Assembly (NCBI RefSeq): GCF_010686705.1
Contig: NZ_JAAGWY010000002.1
Span: forward strand, 272,001 to 336,000
DNA from: Leifsonia tongyongensis
GTDB lineage: Bacteria > Actinomycetota > Actinomycetes > Actinomycetales > Microbacteriaceae
Length of the DNA: 64,000 bases
Direction of reading: 5' to 3'
The notes below the pieces were generated by a model. The model was not told the origin of the DNA. It did not search any database and saw nothing but the letters and a program-made list of their open reading frames with translations. Every line of letters begins with the position of its first letter. Position 1 is the first letter of the stretch. Position numbers and translations under genes: made by a program. Below, piece by piece: positions 7,965 through 16,743 of the stretch.

Positions 7965-9797
7965 TCAGTGAGACAACGAGGTGCCCTGCGTCGCGGGTGC
8001 GCTGTTGTAGATCCCGTCGATGACATCGGAGAAGTCGTCGAGGATGACATGGCGCTTGATGCTCATCTTCGGCGTGAGGTGCCCGCTCGATTCGCTGAGC
8101 TCCGTGGAGAGCACGACGAACTTGCGGATGGACTCCGCCCGTGACACCGTGCCGTTGGCGACATCGATCGCGCGCTGGATCTCCGCCAGCACGGCCGGGT
8201 TCACCGACGCCTCACGGAGTGTCAGTTCCTTGTCCTCACCGTTGTTCGCCAGCCACACGGGCAGCATCTCGGGATCGAGGGTCACCAGCGCGGCGATGAA
8301 CGGCTTCTGGTCGCCGACGACGATCACCTGGCTGACGAGCGGGTTCGCGCGGATCGGGTCCTCGAGGGCGGCCGGCGACACGTTCTTGCCGCCCGCCGTG
8401 ACGATGATCTCCTTCTTACGACCGGTGATCGTCAGGAAGCCGTCCTCGTCGAAGGAGCCCAGGTCACCGGTCTTGAACCATCCGTCCTCGAAGGCCGCAG
8501 CGGTCGCTTCCGGGTTCTTCCAATACTCCTTGAACACGTCGACACCCTTGACCTGGATCTCACCGTCGTCGGCGAGGCGCACCGACACACCGGGCAGGGC
8601 CGGCCCAACAGTGCCGATCTTGAACTTCGTGGCCAGGTTGACCGTCGCAGGCGCGGTCGTCTCGGTGAGGCCGTAGCCTTCGAGGATCTTGATCCCGAGG
8701 CTGTGGAAGAAGTGCCCCAGGTGGGCGCCGAGAGGCGCCGATCCCGAGACGGCGTAGACAACGCGGCCACCCATGGCCTCGCGGAGCTTGCTGTAGACGA
8801 GCCGGTCGAACAGCGCGAAGCGCAGTCGGAGCCCGAGCGGGATCCGGTCGCCGGCCTCGACCAGCTTCGAATGCTCGACCGCCACTTCGGCGGCCTGCCG
8901 GAAGATCTTCCCGCGCCCGCCGGCCTCGGCCTTCTGCTCCGCCGAGTTGTACACCTTCTCGAAGACGCGCGGCACGGCCAGGAGGAAGGTCGGCTTGAAG
9001 GAGGCGAGCGACGGCAGCAGCTGCCGCGTGTCCGGCTGGTGGCCCACCTTGACGCCCGAGTGGACGCTGAGCACGGCGATGAAGCGCGCGAAGATGTGTG
9101 CCGTGGTGATGAACAGGAGGGTGGATGCTCCACCCGGCGCCTCGAGCACATCGCGGAGTGCGACGGCCGCGTTGCGCGAAAGCTCGACGAAATTCGAGTG
9201 CGTGAGGACGCATCCCTTCGGCTTCCCGGTGGAGCCTGAGGTGTAGATGAGCGTGGCCATGTCGTCGCCGCGGGCCAGATTGCGGCGACGCTCGATCTCG
9301 GCATCGGGCACGTCGACTCCGGCGGCGACGAGCTTGTCGAGGTCGCCCAGGTCGATCTGCCAGACGTTCCCGATGAGGGGGAGTTCGGGGTGGACTTCGT
9401 CGAACTTCGTGAAATGGTCGGCTGTCTCCAGGATGACCGCCACCGCGCCGGCGTCGCTGAGGTTCCAGTGCACCTGGGTCGGCGACGAGGTCTCATAGAC
9501 GGGCACCAGTACGGCGCCGGCGAACCACGTCGCGAAGTCGATGAGGGTCCACTCGTAGCGGGTCTTGCACATCAGGCCGATCTTGTCGCCCGGCTGGATG
9601 CCGGACGCGACGAGGCCCTTCGAGAGGGCGATGACCTGGCGGAGAAACTCTGCAGCCGAGACATCCTGCCAGCCGCCGTCCTTCGGAAGGGCGAACAGCG
9701 GGGCATCGGGCGTTGCGGCGACTCGATCGATGAGCAGGTCGGTGGCGTTGGCCTCGGGGTCGGCGGGGACAACGGCGGGTACATCGAACTGTTGCAC
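7965..9797 (-). CDS. Long-chain fatty-acid--CoA ligase (FadD15-like)
   Basis: The product (610 aa) is an adenylate-forming enzyme that activates fatty acids to acyl-CoA through an acyl-AMP. It shows the AMP-binding signature YTSGSTGKPKG, the GYGLTETTAP motif, the TGDLGSFDEDGF segment and the catalytic-lysine region GRKKEIIVTAGGKNVSP. GTG 9797 is preceded by AAAGGAG at a 6-nt spacing, which decides the start. Length and the neighbourhood (plsC, aroG, pknL nearby) match mycobacterial FadD15. It is divergent from the ROK kinase and probably feeds acyl chains to lipid synthesis or degradation; chain-length preference is not visible. Confidence 0.93.
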   Translation of the reverse strand: MQQFDVPAVVPADPEANATDLLIDRVAATPDAPLFALPKDGGWQDVSAAEFLRQVIALSKGLVASGIQPGDKIGLMCKTRYEWTLIDFATWFAGAVLVPVYETSSPTQVHWNLSDAGAVAVILETADHFTKFDEVHPELPLIGNVWQIDLGDLDKLVAAGVDVPDAEIERRRNLARGDDMATLIYTSGSTGKPKGCVLTHSNFVELSRNAAVALRDVLEAPGGASTLLFITTAHIFARFIAVLSVHSGVKVGHQPDTRQLLPSLASFKPTFLLAVPRVFEKVYNSAEQKAEAGGRGKIFRQAAEVAVEHSKLVEAGDRIPLGLRLRFALFDRLVYSKLREAMGGRVVYAVSGSAPLGAHLGHFFHSLGIKILEGYGLTETTAPATVNLATKFKIGTVGPALPGVSVRLADDGEIQVKGVDVFKEYWKNPEATAAAFEDGWFKTGDLGSFDEDGFLTITGRKKEIIVTAGGKNVSPAALEDPIRANPLVSQVIVVGDQKPFIAALVTLDPEMLPVWLANNGEDKELTLREASVNPAVLAEIQRAIDVANGTVSRAESIRKFVVLSTELSESSGHLTPKMSIKRHVILDDFSDVIDGIYNSAPATQGTSLSH

Positions 9798-9979
9798 AGG
9801 TAACTCCTTTGGTACCGGTGGGGGCCTGGGCGCGACCAGCGCACTTGTGGGTTTCGCACCAAATGGCCTTCGGCAAATTGGTTAACTACACTCTAGATGG
9901 TGCGGGTCGGGGCATTCTGAGTCGAGATACCCCACATCCGAGTCACCCCAGCTCCCTCCTTCGAGAAAGGCGCCCGCCT

Positions 9980-10930
9980 GTGCATTCGATCGGTATCGAC
10001 ATCGGTGGAACCAAGATCGCCGGAGCCGTGGTCGACGAGTTCGGGACGATCGTTCGCGAGGACCGCCAGCCGACGACCGCCGCACAGCCGGACGAGATCG
10101 AGAACGCCGTCGTCGAGATGATCGAACGCCTCTCCGAGGGGCCAGAGGAGATCGTGGGTGCGGGGGTTGCGGCCGCGGGCTTCATCGATGCCGCCCAGTC
10201 CATCGTCTACTACGCGCCCAACATCAACTGGCGCCACGAGCCGTTCCGCGAGAAGCTCGAGTCCCGTCTCGCCATGCCCGTCATCATCGAGAACGACGCG
10301 AACGCGGCAGGCTGGGCTGAATTCCGTTACGGGGCCGGCCGCCTCGTGAGCGACATGGTCATCCTCACGATCGGCACCGGTGTCGGCGGCGCCATCGTCA
10401 GCAACGACCGGCTCTTCCGTGGCGGTTTCGGCGCCGGAGCCGAAATCGGCCACATGCGCGTCGTGCCCGGTGGGCTGCCGTGCGGATGCGGTGCCCACGG
10501 CTGTATCGAACAGTACGGTTCCGGGCGCGCGCTCGAGCGTTTCGCCGGCGAGCTCGCCGACGCAGGCGGCATCGGGCAGGCCCTCGCCGACGTGCGGACC
10601 CGCAAGGGCGCACTCAAAGGCAAGGACATCAGCAAGCTGATCCTCGCGGGCGACCCCGGTGCCCTGGCAGCCCTCCGGCAGCTGGGCGACTGGCTCGGCC
10701 AGGCCTGTGCGAGCCTCGGCGCGGTTCTCGATCCGCAGGTCTTCGTGTTCGGCGGCGGCGTCGCGCAGGCCGGCGACCTGCTCCTCGAGCCCATCCGTCT
10801 CGCGTACCTCGAGAACCTCCCGGCGCGCGGGTATCACCCCGAACCCGAGTTCCGCATCGCCGAACTCGTGAACGATGCCGGGGTCGTCGGAGCTGCAGAT
10901 CTCGCACGGCTGCACGCTACGCAGCGTTAG
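9980..10930 (+). CDS. ROK-family glucokinase
   Basis: The product (316 aa) probably phosphorylates glucose with ATP. The N-terminal phosphate loop is IGIDIGGTKIAGAVVDE. The catalytic base lies in ENDANAAGWAEFRYG, and the zinc-binding ROK signature is CGCGAHGCIEQYGSG. There is no N-terminal helix-turn-helix, so it is a kinase and not a ROK repressor. GTG 9980 is chosen because the family begins here and AAAGG lies 9 nt upstream; the frame is open to about 9809 without homology. It precedes plsC by 35 bp. Glucose is the usual substrate for this actinobacterial group, but N-acetylglucosamine or mannose kinases have the same motifs. Confidence 0.9.
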   Translation: MHSIGIDIGGTKIAGAVVDEFGTIVREDRQPTTAAQPDEIENAVVEMIERLSEGPEEIVGAGVAAAGFIDAAQSIVYYAPNINWRHEPFREKLESRLAMPVIIENDANAAGWAEFRYGAGRLVSDMVILTIGTGVGGAIVSNDRLFRGGFGAGAEIGHMRVVPGGLPCGCGAHGCIEQYGSGRALERFAGELADAGGIGQALADVRTRKGALKGKDISKLILAGDPGALAALRQLGDWLGQACASLGAVLDPQVFVFGGGVAQAGDLLLEPIRLAYLENLPARGYHPEPEFRIAELVNDAGVVGAADLARLHATQR

Positions 10931-10965
10931 GCTTGGTCTCACTCGTCGAGGAGAGTTAAGCGCCC

Positions 10966-11655
10966 ATGTTCTACTGGATCATGAAGCACCTGATCGCCGG
11001 TCCGCTGCTGAAGGGCATCTTCCGTCCGTGGGTGGTCGGCCTCGAGAACGTCCCGAAGACGGGCGGGGTGATCCTCGCGAGCAACCACCTCTCGTTCATC
11101 GACTCGATCTTCCTGCCGCTCATCGTCGACCGGCACGTCTCCTTCCTTGCGAAGAGCGAATACTTCACCCGCAAAGGCTTCAAAGGGTGGATGACCCGCA
11201 ACTTCATGCTCGCCACCGGCCAGCTGCCGATCGACCGGTCGGGAGGCAAGGCATCCGAGGATTCGCTGAATTCGGGCCTCGCCGTTCTCGCGCGTGACGA
11301 GATCCTGGGCATCTACCCGGAGGGTACGCGCAGCCCCGACGGCAAGCTCTACCGCGGCCGCACCGGTGTCGCGCGAATGATCCTCGAAGGCCAGGTGCCC
11401 GTCGTCCCCGTCGCGATGATCGACACCGAGAAGATCATGCCGATCGGCCAGCGGATCCCCAAGGTGGGCCGGATCGGCCTCATCATCGGAAAGCCGCTCG
11501 ACTTCTCGCGCTTCGAAGGCATGGAGGGCGACAGGTTCATCCTGCGATCGGTCACCGACGAGATCATGTACGAGCTGCACGCCCTCAGCAAGCAGGAATA
11601 CGTCGACGTCTACGCGACCAGCGTGAAAGAAAAGAGGGGCACCCTTTCGCGATAG
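10966..11655 (+). CDS. 1-acyl-sn-glycerol-3-phosphate acyltransferase
   Basis: The product (229 aa) belongs to the PlsC family, which acylates lysophosphatidic acid to phosphatidic acid at the membrane. The catalytic HX4D motif appears in SNHLSFIDS, and the phosphate-binding block is YPEGTRSPDGKLYRG. A hydrophobic stretch VPVVPVAMI follows, as in the family. ATG 10966 follows GAGGAGAG. The gene sits 35 bp after the ROK kinase and is closed by a hairpin before aroG. The neighbouring acyl-CoA synthetase supports a lipid role. Confidence 0.9.
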   Translation: MFYWIMKHLIAGPLLKGIFRPWVVGLENVPKTGGVILASNHLSFIDSIFLPLIVDRHVSFLAKSEYFTRKGFKGWMTRNFMLATGQLPIDRSGGKASEDSLNSGLAVLARDEILGIYPEGTRSPDGKLYRGRTGVARMILEGQVPVVPVAMIDTEKIMPIGQRIPKVGRIGLIIGKPLDFSRFEGMEGDRFILRSVTDEIMYELHALSKQEYVDVYATSVKEKRGTLSR

Positions 11656-11664
11656 GCTCAGATC

Positions 11665-11688
11665 AAGGCGCCGACTTTTCGGCGCCTT
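11665..11688 (+). terminator. Hairpin between plsC and aroG
   Basis: AAGGCGCCGA (11665-11674) and TCGGCGCCTT (11679-11688) form a perfect 10-bp stem with loop CTTT. The following bases (CCTGCC) are not a U-tract. It may end the plsC transcript or act as a leader structure for aroG, whose start is 31 nt further on. Confidence 0.55.
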
Positions 11689-11719
11689 CCTGCCACCTCG
11701 ATCACGAAGCGGAAATCCA

Positions 11720-13096
11720 GTGCAAGACACCACCGAACCCGTCGTAAAGGCTGACGATTCTGTGATTGCAGGGCTGGACTATTGGCGCAACCTCGAGATC
11801 AAGCAGCAGCCGCACTGGCCCGACATCGAAGCGGTTCGCGCCGCATCCGCCGAGATCGCGACGCTTCCGCCTCTCGTGTTCGCCGGTGAGGTCGATCAGC
11901 TGCGTGAGCGGCTGGCGCGTGCGGCGGACGGCAAGGCCTTCCTCCTGCAGGGCGGCGACTGCGCTGAGACCTTCGCGGGTGCCACAGCCGACCAGATCCG
12001 CAACCGGGTCAAGACCGTGCTGCAGATGGCCGTCGTGCTCACCTACGGTGCGTCGATGCCCATCATCAAGATGGGGCGCATGGCCGGCCAGTTCGCGAAA
12101 CCGCGGTCGAGCGACACCGAGACACGTGGGGGTGTCACCCTTCCGGCCTACCGGGGCGACATCGTCAACGGATACGACTTCACCCCGGAATCGCGGGTCG
12201 CCGACCCGAGCAGGCTGGTGAAGGGGTACCACACCGCCGCATCCACCCTGAACCTCATCCGCGCCTTCACGCAGGGTGGTTTCGCCGACCTGCGCCAGGT
12301 GCACAGCTGGAACCGTGGATTCGCGGCCAACCCGGCCAACCAGCGTTACGAAGGACTCGCGGGCGAGATCGACCGCGCCATCAAGTTCATGGAGGCGGCG
12401 GGCGCCGACTTCGACGAGCTCAAGCGCGTGGAGTTCTACTCCAGTCACGAGGGTCTCCTGATGGACTACGAGCGCCCGATGACCCGCATCGACTCGCGAA
12501 CCGGCACGCCGTACAACACGTCGGCCCATTTCATCTGGATCGGCGAGCGCACCCGTGACCTCGACGGCGCCCACGTCGACTTCCTCTCCCGTGTCCGCAA
12601 CCCGATCGGCGTCAAGCTCGGGCCGACGACCAGCCCCGACGACATGCTCCGGCTGATCGACAAGCTCGACCCCGAGCGGGAGCCGGGCCGCATCACGTTC
12701 ATCACGCGGATGGGCGCGGGGAAGGTCCGCGATGCGCTGCCCCCGCTGCTCGAAGCCATCAAGTCGAGCGACGCCAACCCGCTCTGGGTGACCGATCCGA
12801 TGCACGGCAACGGGCTGACCACGCCGAACGGCTACAAGACGCGACGGTTCGACGACGTCGTCGACGAGGTCAAAGGCTTCTTCGAAGCGCACCGGGCGGC
12901 CGGAACGCACCCGGGCGGCATCCACGTCGAGCTGACGGGGGATGACGTCACCGAGTGTCTGGGCGGCTCCGAGCAGATCGACGAGGCCACCCTCGCCACC
13001 CGCTACGAGTCGCTCTGCGACCCGCGCCTGAACCACATGCAGTCGCTCGAGCTCGCGTTCCTCGTCGCCGAGGAGCTCGGCGGCCGGCACAGCTGA
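11720..13096 (+). CDS. aroG: Class II 3-deoxy-7-phosphoheptulonate synthase
   Basis: The product (458 aa) joins phosphoenolpyruvate and erythrose 4-phosphate, the first step of the shikimate pathway. It is the plant/actinobacterial class II type: LLQGGDCAETFAG (metal-binding Cys), RMAGQFAKPRS, FYSSHEGLLMDYE and WVTDPMHGN are all present. GTG 11720 is the first in-frame start after the hairpin, but the Shine-Dalgarno (GAAGCGG) is weak. Synteny with a PASTA kinase just downstream on the opposite strand matches M. tuberculosis aroG-pknL. Mycobacterial enzymes of this class are inhibited by aromatic amino acids together with chorismate mutase; regulation here is not visible. Confidence 0.95.
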   Translation: MQDTTEPVVKADDSVIAGLDYWRNLEIKQQPHWPDIEAVRAASAEIATLPPLVFAGEVDQLRERLARAADGKAFLLQGGDCAETFAGATADQIRNRVKTVLQMAVVLTYGASMPIIKMGRMAGQFAKPRSSDTETRGGVTLPAYRGDIVNGYDFTPESRVADPSRLVKGYHTAASTLNLIRAFTQGGFADLRQVHSWNRGFAANPANQRYEGLAGEIDRAIKFMEAAGADFDELKRVEFYSSHEGLLMDYERPMTRIDSRTGTPYNTSAHFIWIGERTRDLDGAHVDFLSRVRNPIGVKLGPTTSPDDMLRLIDKLDPEREPGRITFITRMGAGKVRDALPPLLEAIKSSDANPLWVTDPMHGNGLTTPNGYKTRRFDDVVDEVKGFFEAHRAAGTHPGGIHVELTGDDVTECLGGSEQIDEATLATRYESLCDPRLNHMQSLELAFLVAEELGGRHS

Positions 13097-13105
13097 AAGC
13101 CGGGC

Positions 13106-15022
13106 TCAGCCAAACAGGCTCTGGAACGTCACCGTCACAGTTGATCCCTTTGGTGCATCTATGCCTCCAGCAGGGTCGGTCTTTGCAACTTTGACGATCG
13201 CCTGGAACGGATCGGCCGTCGCGTCATAGTTAAGCTTGAAGCCCGCGTCGAGGAGGGCCTTCTTCGCGACATCCCACGTCTTGCCGACGACGTCGGGCAC
13301 CGGGACGGGCGCCGGCCCGCGGGACACTTCCAGTGCGAGCGTGTCGCCGGGGCGCACGGGACCATCCTTCTGTGGGATCGCCGAGATCACCGCATCCTTC
13401 GGGACGGTGTCGCTGTACGACTGCGGTCCCGGCGTCGTGTGCAGCCCGACGGCCGTGAGCTTCGCGGTCGCGTCGTTGACGGATGAGCCCTTGACGTTCG
13501 GGATCGCACCGACCGAGACCACGAGGTTGACCTTCATGCCTTCGAAGTACGGCCCGCCGTTCGAGAGATCCTTGCCGTCCGCCGACGATGCGGAGATGAC
13601 GGTGCCGCTCGGCACGGTGGCGTTGAACTGTTTGTCCACGGTTCCGACGACGGCTTTGAGGCCGGTGATCTGCTCGATCGCGGTGTCTTGCGACAGGCCG
13701 GCGAGTTTCGGTACCTGGATCGGGCGCGGACCCTGCGAGACGTTGATGGTCACAGTGCTTCCGCGGTTGGCGTGCGCGCCCGCCGCGGGATCTGTGCTCG
13801 CGACGAGACCTTTCGCGATCGTCGTGCTGTAGGCGGCGCCCTGCTTCGTCTCGAAGCCGAGGTTCTTCAGGGTGGTGGCTGCCGCATCCGGAGCCTTCGC
13901 CGACACATCCGGGATCGCGACCATCGAACCCGGGCCCGAGCCGAAATACCACCCGGTCCCACCGGCCACGCCCGCGAGCAGCAGCACGAGGATGAACAGC
14001 CACCACCCCTTGGCGCGCCGCTTCTCGGCAGTCCTGGTGAGGCGGCTGACGTTGTCGGGAGCCGAAGCGGCGACCTGCTGGCGGATGGCCGGGTTGATGA
14101 TCTGCGTGTCCGCGTCCCCCAGACCCGCGCCGAGCGCCGGCGGCATCACCATCGTCTGCTGGAATGGGGCCGTCTCACCGCGGATCGACTTCTCGGCCTC
14201 GATGACGCGGTCGAGCATCTCCCGGGCATCCTTTGGACGGTGATCGGGGTCTTTCGCCGTCGCCCAGAGCACGATCTCGTCCAGTTCCGGTGGAACCGCC
14301 GGATTCTTGCTGCTCGGTGTCGGCACCGTGTCGTTGGCGTGCTGGTAGGCGATCTGCATCGGCTGCTCACCCTGGAACGGCTGCTCGCCGGTGAGCATCT
14401 CGTACATCATGATGCCGAGCGCGTAGATGTCGCTGCGTGCGTCGGCGACGCCGCGGGTGACGAGTTCGGGTGAGAGGTAGGCGATCGTGCCGAGGAGAGC
14501 CTGACCGGTGGCCGTATTCGCGGAGGCGGCACGCGCGAGACCGAAGTCGCCGATCTTGATGCGCCCGTCGTCGGCGAGCAGCACATTCTCGGGCTTGAGG
14601 TCCCGATGCACGATTCCGGCTTTGTGCGCGGCGGCGAGCCCGCTGAGCACCGCCTCCATGATGTCGATCGTCTGCTCGGGTGTGAGCTTGCCGTAATCCT
14701 TCAGGAGGTCGCGCAGCGTGATGCCCGGCAAGTACTCCATCACCAGGTACGCCATGTCGGAGTCCTGGCCCTGGTCGAAGACGTTGACGACGTTCGGATG
14801 CGCGAGGCGCGCCGCCGACCGTGCCTCCTGCACGAAGCGGCTCTTGAACGTGTTGTCATCGGCGAGATGACCGTGCATCACCTTGATGGCGACACGGCGT
14901 TCGAGGCGCAGGTCGGTGGCCAGGTAGACCGTCGCCATGCCCCCGCGGGCGATCCGCGAACGCACCTGATATCGGCCGTCGATAAGACGGCCGATCATCG
15001 GATCGGTCTGGCTCGTGGTCAC
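13106..15022 (-). CDS. pknL: PASTA-domain Ser/Thr protein kinase (PknL-like)
   Basis: The product (638 aa) is a membrane kinase. Residues 1-280 form the kinase domain with ATP-binding Lys47, the catalytic loop HRDLKPEN (139-146) and DFG at 159-161. A single membrane helix spans about 339-360 (WWLFILVLLLAGVAGGTGWYF). Four PASTA repeats of about 65-70 residues follow (from about 368 to 638), expected outside the cell and binding peptidoglycan or lipid II fragments. The symbol rests on context: aroG is next to it, and a Rv2175c-type gene and a polyprenyl synthase are close, as around mycobacterial pknL. GTG 15022 has AGAGG immediately before it, an unusual zero spacing, so the start is moderately certain. 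Confidence 0.93.
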   Translation of the reverse strand: MTTSQTDPMIGRLIDGRYQVRSRIARGGMATVYLATDLRLERRVAIKVMHGHLADDNTFKSRFVQEARSAARLAHPNVVNVFDQGQDSDMAYLVMEYLPGITLRDLLKDYGKLTPEQTIDIMEAVLSGLAAAHKAGIVHRDLKPENVLLADDGRIKIGDFGLARAASANTATGQALLGTIAYLSPELVTRGVADARSDIYALGIMMYEMLTGEQPFQGEQPMQIAYQHANDTVPTPSSKNPAVPPELDEIVLWATAKDPDHRPKDAREMLDRVIEAEKSIRGETAPFQQTMVMPPALGAGLGDADTQIINPAIRQQVAASAPDNVSRLTRTAEKRRAKGWWLFILVLLLAGVAGGTGWYFGSGPGSMVAIPDVSAKAPDAAATTLKNLGFETKQGAAYSTTIAKGLVASTDPAAGAHANRGSTVTINVSQGPRPIQVPKLAGLSQDTAIEQITGLKAVVGTVDKQFNATVPSGTVISASSADGKDLSNGGPYFEGMKVNLVVSVGAIPNVKGSSVNDATAKLTAVGLHTTPGPQSYSDTVPKDAVISAIPQKDGPVRPGDTLALEVSRGPAPVPVPDVVGKTWDVAKKALLDAGFKLNYDATADPFQAIVKVAKTDPAGGIDAPKGSTVTVTFQSLFG

Positions 15023-15093
15023 CCTCTGAGTCTAGGGACGGGGATGCTCACGAACCGGACAAAACACCGTGAACGGCGGGGGAGAAGGCTGGG

Positions 15094-16224
15094 TCAGCGC
15101 AACTGTGCGACCCACGCACGTGCCGACGCCTCCCACTTCGCGTACGCGTTCGGAAAGGCCGAGAGCTGAACGGCCTGGGCGGCTCGGGTGACGGGCATCG
15201 AATGCCAGCCGGGGATGTCGAGGAGCCCGCGCGTGCGCCCCGGGTTGGGGTTGTCGCGGCCGCCGAAGAAGGCCCGCGCCGCACGATACGGGTCCATGAC
15301 CTGAGCGGGGGTTCCCCATCCCGTGCTCGGGCGCTGCTGGAAGATCCCGAGCGAGTCGCGGTCGCCGTAGTGGACATTGCGGAGACGCGACTCCTGCATG
15401 GCAGCGGCGAGAGCGATCACGAGACCGTAGTCGTCGACACCCTCCCGCCGGCCCACGGAGACGATGATCGCAGCGTTGGCGCGCATCTCGTCGGTCATGG
15501 CGATAACCCGCGAGGGAGCCGGGGCGGGCGCGCTCGGTGCCGGAGCGACCGGCTTCGAAGCTGACGGGGAAGGGATGCGGGCAGCGGGAGCCGCGTGACG
15601 GAGTGCGGCGGTGCTCCCGAGCGGAATCGTGATGGACTGGCCGGGGAAGATGAGACTCGACCGGTCGAGTCCGTTTGCGGAGAGCACAGCCTGCGTGGAG
15701 ACGCCGTGTTCCTCGGCGATTCCGCTGATGGTGTCGCCTGCGACGACGATGTGGCGGGCGGTGGTGGGAGCGTGGACCGGCGGGGTCGCGTGCCGCGGTG
15801 CGGTGGCCGGTTTCGGCGCGATCGGGCTCGGTGAGGCCGAGCCGCCGAGTGCGAGTACCTGCCCGGGGAAGATGAGGCTCTTCCAGCTCAATCCGTTGAG
15901 TGCCAGCACACTCGCGGTCGACAATCCGTAGCGCCCCGCAATTCCGCTGACCGTGTCGCCGGAGACCACGGTGTAGTTGGCGGGTACAGCGTTGGCGGGG
16001 ACGGCGGCCTCATCGAATCGGGGCTCGGATGCGGTGTCCGAAGCCGCGCTCGGCGGCGTGACGGTTCCTGTCGCTGCTCCCGCCGCATCCGGCGTCTTCG
16101 CCCCGGAAGGGGCGGTCCCGCCCTTGTCGGGTGCGGCCGCCTGAGCCGGAGTGATCAGCGTCAGCGTCATCGCCAGCGAACTCGCGATGGCGATGGGCAC
16201 GGTGGCGAGAACTGCTCGTGACAT
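15094..16224 (-). CDS. Secreted double-LysM protein with lysozyme-like domain
   Basis: The product (376 aa) begins with a signal peptide ending near AQAAA at residue 30. Two LysM domains (about 84-127 and 159-201) each end in SLIFPGQ and bind peptidoglycan. Proline/alanine-rich linkers separate them from a C-terminal domain with MQESRLRNV (candidate catalytic Glu278), SLGIFQQRPSTGWG and an AQAVQLSAFPNAYAKWE tail, a pattern of actinobacterial transglycosylase-like wall hydrolases. The ATG at 16224 is preferred over an upstream in-frame start because GGGGG lies 6-7 nt before it and the signal peptide begins there. It follows pknL on the same strand, suggesting a wall-remodelling job next to a wall-sensing kinase. 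Confidence 0.88.
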   Translation of the reverse strand: MSRAVLATVPIAIASSLAMTLTLITPAQAAAPDKGGTAPSGAKTPDAAGAATGTVTPPSAASDTASEPRFDEAAVPANAVPANYTVVSGDTVSGIAGRYGLSTASVLALNGLSWKSLIFPGQVLALGGSASPSPIAPKPATAPRHATPPVHAPTTARHIVVAGDTISGIAEEHGVSTQAVLSANGLDRSSLIFPGQSITIPLGSTAALRHAAPAARIPSPSASKPVAPAPSAPAPAPSRVIAMTDEMRANAAIIVSVGRREGVDDYGLVIALAAAMQESRLRNVHYGDRDSLGIFQQRPSTGWGTPAQVMDPYRAARAFFGGRDNPNPGRTRGLLDIPGWHSMPVTRAAQAVQLSAFPNAYAKWEASARAWVAQLR

Positions 16225-16272
16225 GGTGACCCCCGTCCGTTTGCCCCGTCGGTCTTCCACGCTGACACACAA

Positions 16273-16301
16273 TGTATAAGGAGTCAATTAGTGTGACTGA
16301 A
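16273..16301 (-). promoter_or_regulatory. Candidate promoter of the LysM gene
   Basis: On the minus strand TTCAGT (16301-16296) and TATACA (16278-16273) are separated by 17 nt, which fits a sigma-70-type promoter. The predicted start would give a 5' leader of about 40 nt before ATG 16224. Confidence 0.4.
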
Positions 16302-16374
16302 GTGATTGGGGTTTACACAATCGTAACAATCGAATGCGTTCGTCACCCGGCGCTGCACGTGGCACTCTAGGAGG

Positions 16375-16716
16375 GTGACCGAGCAATCCGCCGCCAGAGA
16401 GTGGCTGACCATCCCCGATCTCGTCGAACGCCTGGGCCTGTCCGTCAGCCGCGTTCGCAGACTCATCGAAGACCGGCACCTTGCCGCCGTGCGCGTCGAC
16501 GGCGTGCTGAAGGTTCCGGCCGCCTTCCTCAAAGACGATGAGCCCCTGACCGAATTGCGGGGGACCCTGATCGTGCTGGGCGATGACGGATTCGACGACG
16601 ACGAAGCGGTCGCGTGGCTGCTCGAGTACGACGACACGCTCGGGGTTGCGCCGATCGACGCCCTTCGGGCCGGTCGCAAGGCCGAAGTGCGACGGGTCGC
16701 GCAGGCGCTCGCCTGA
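16375..16716 (+). CDS. Rv2175c-family DNA-binding protein
   Basis: The product (113 aa) has an N-terminal helix-turn-helix (WLTIPDLVERLGLSVSRVRRLIEDRHLAAVRV) and a C-terminal half (LRGTLIVLGDDGFDDDEAVAWLL) typical of actinobacterial Rv2175c. In M. tuberculosis Rv2175c is a DNA-binding substrate of the kinase PknL, and a PknL-like gene lies about 1.4 kb away here. GTG 16375 follows AGGAGG almost directly, so the Shine-Dalgarno is short-spaced. The gene is divergent from the LysM gene. Target DNA is not known. Threonines near the N-terminus (Thr2, Thr12) could be phosphorylation sites, which is inference. Confidence 0.85.
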   Translation: MTEQSAAREWLTIPDLVERLGLSVSRVRRLIEDRHLAAVRVDGVLKVPAAFLKDDEPLTELRGTLIVLGDDGFDDDEAVAWLLEYDDTLGVAPIDALRAGRKAEVRRVAQALA

Positions 16717-16743
16717 GCCGGCCGGTATCCACCGGAAGCCTTC

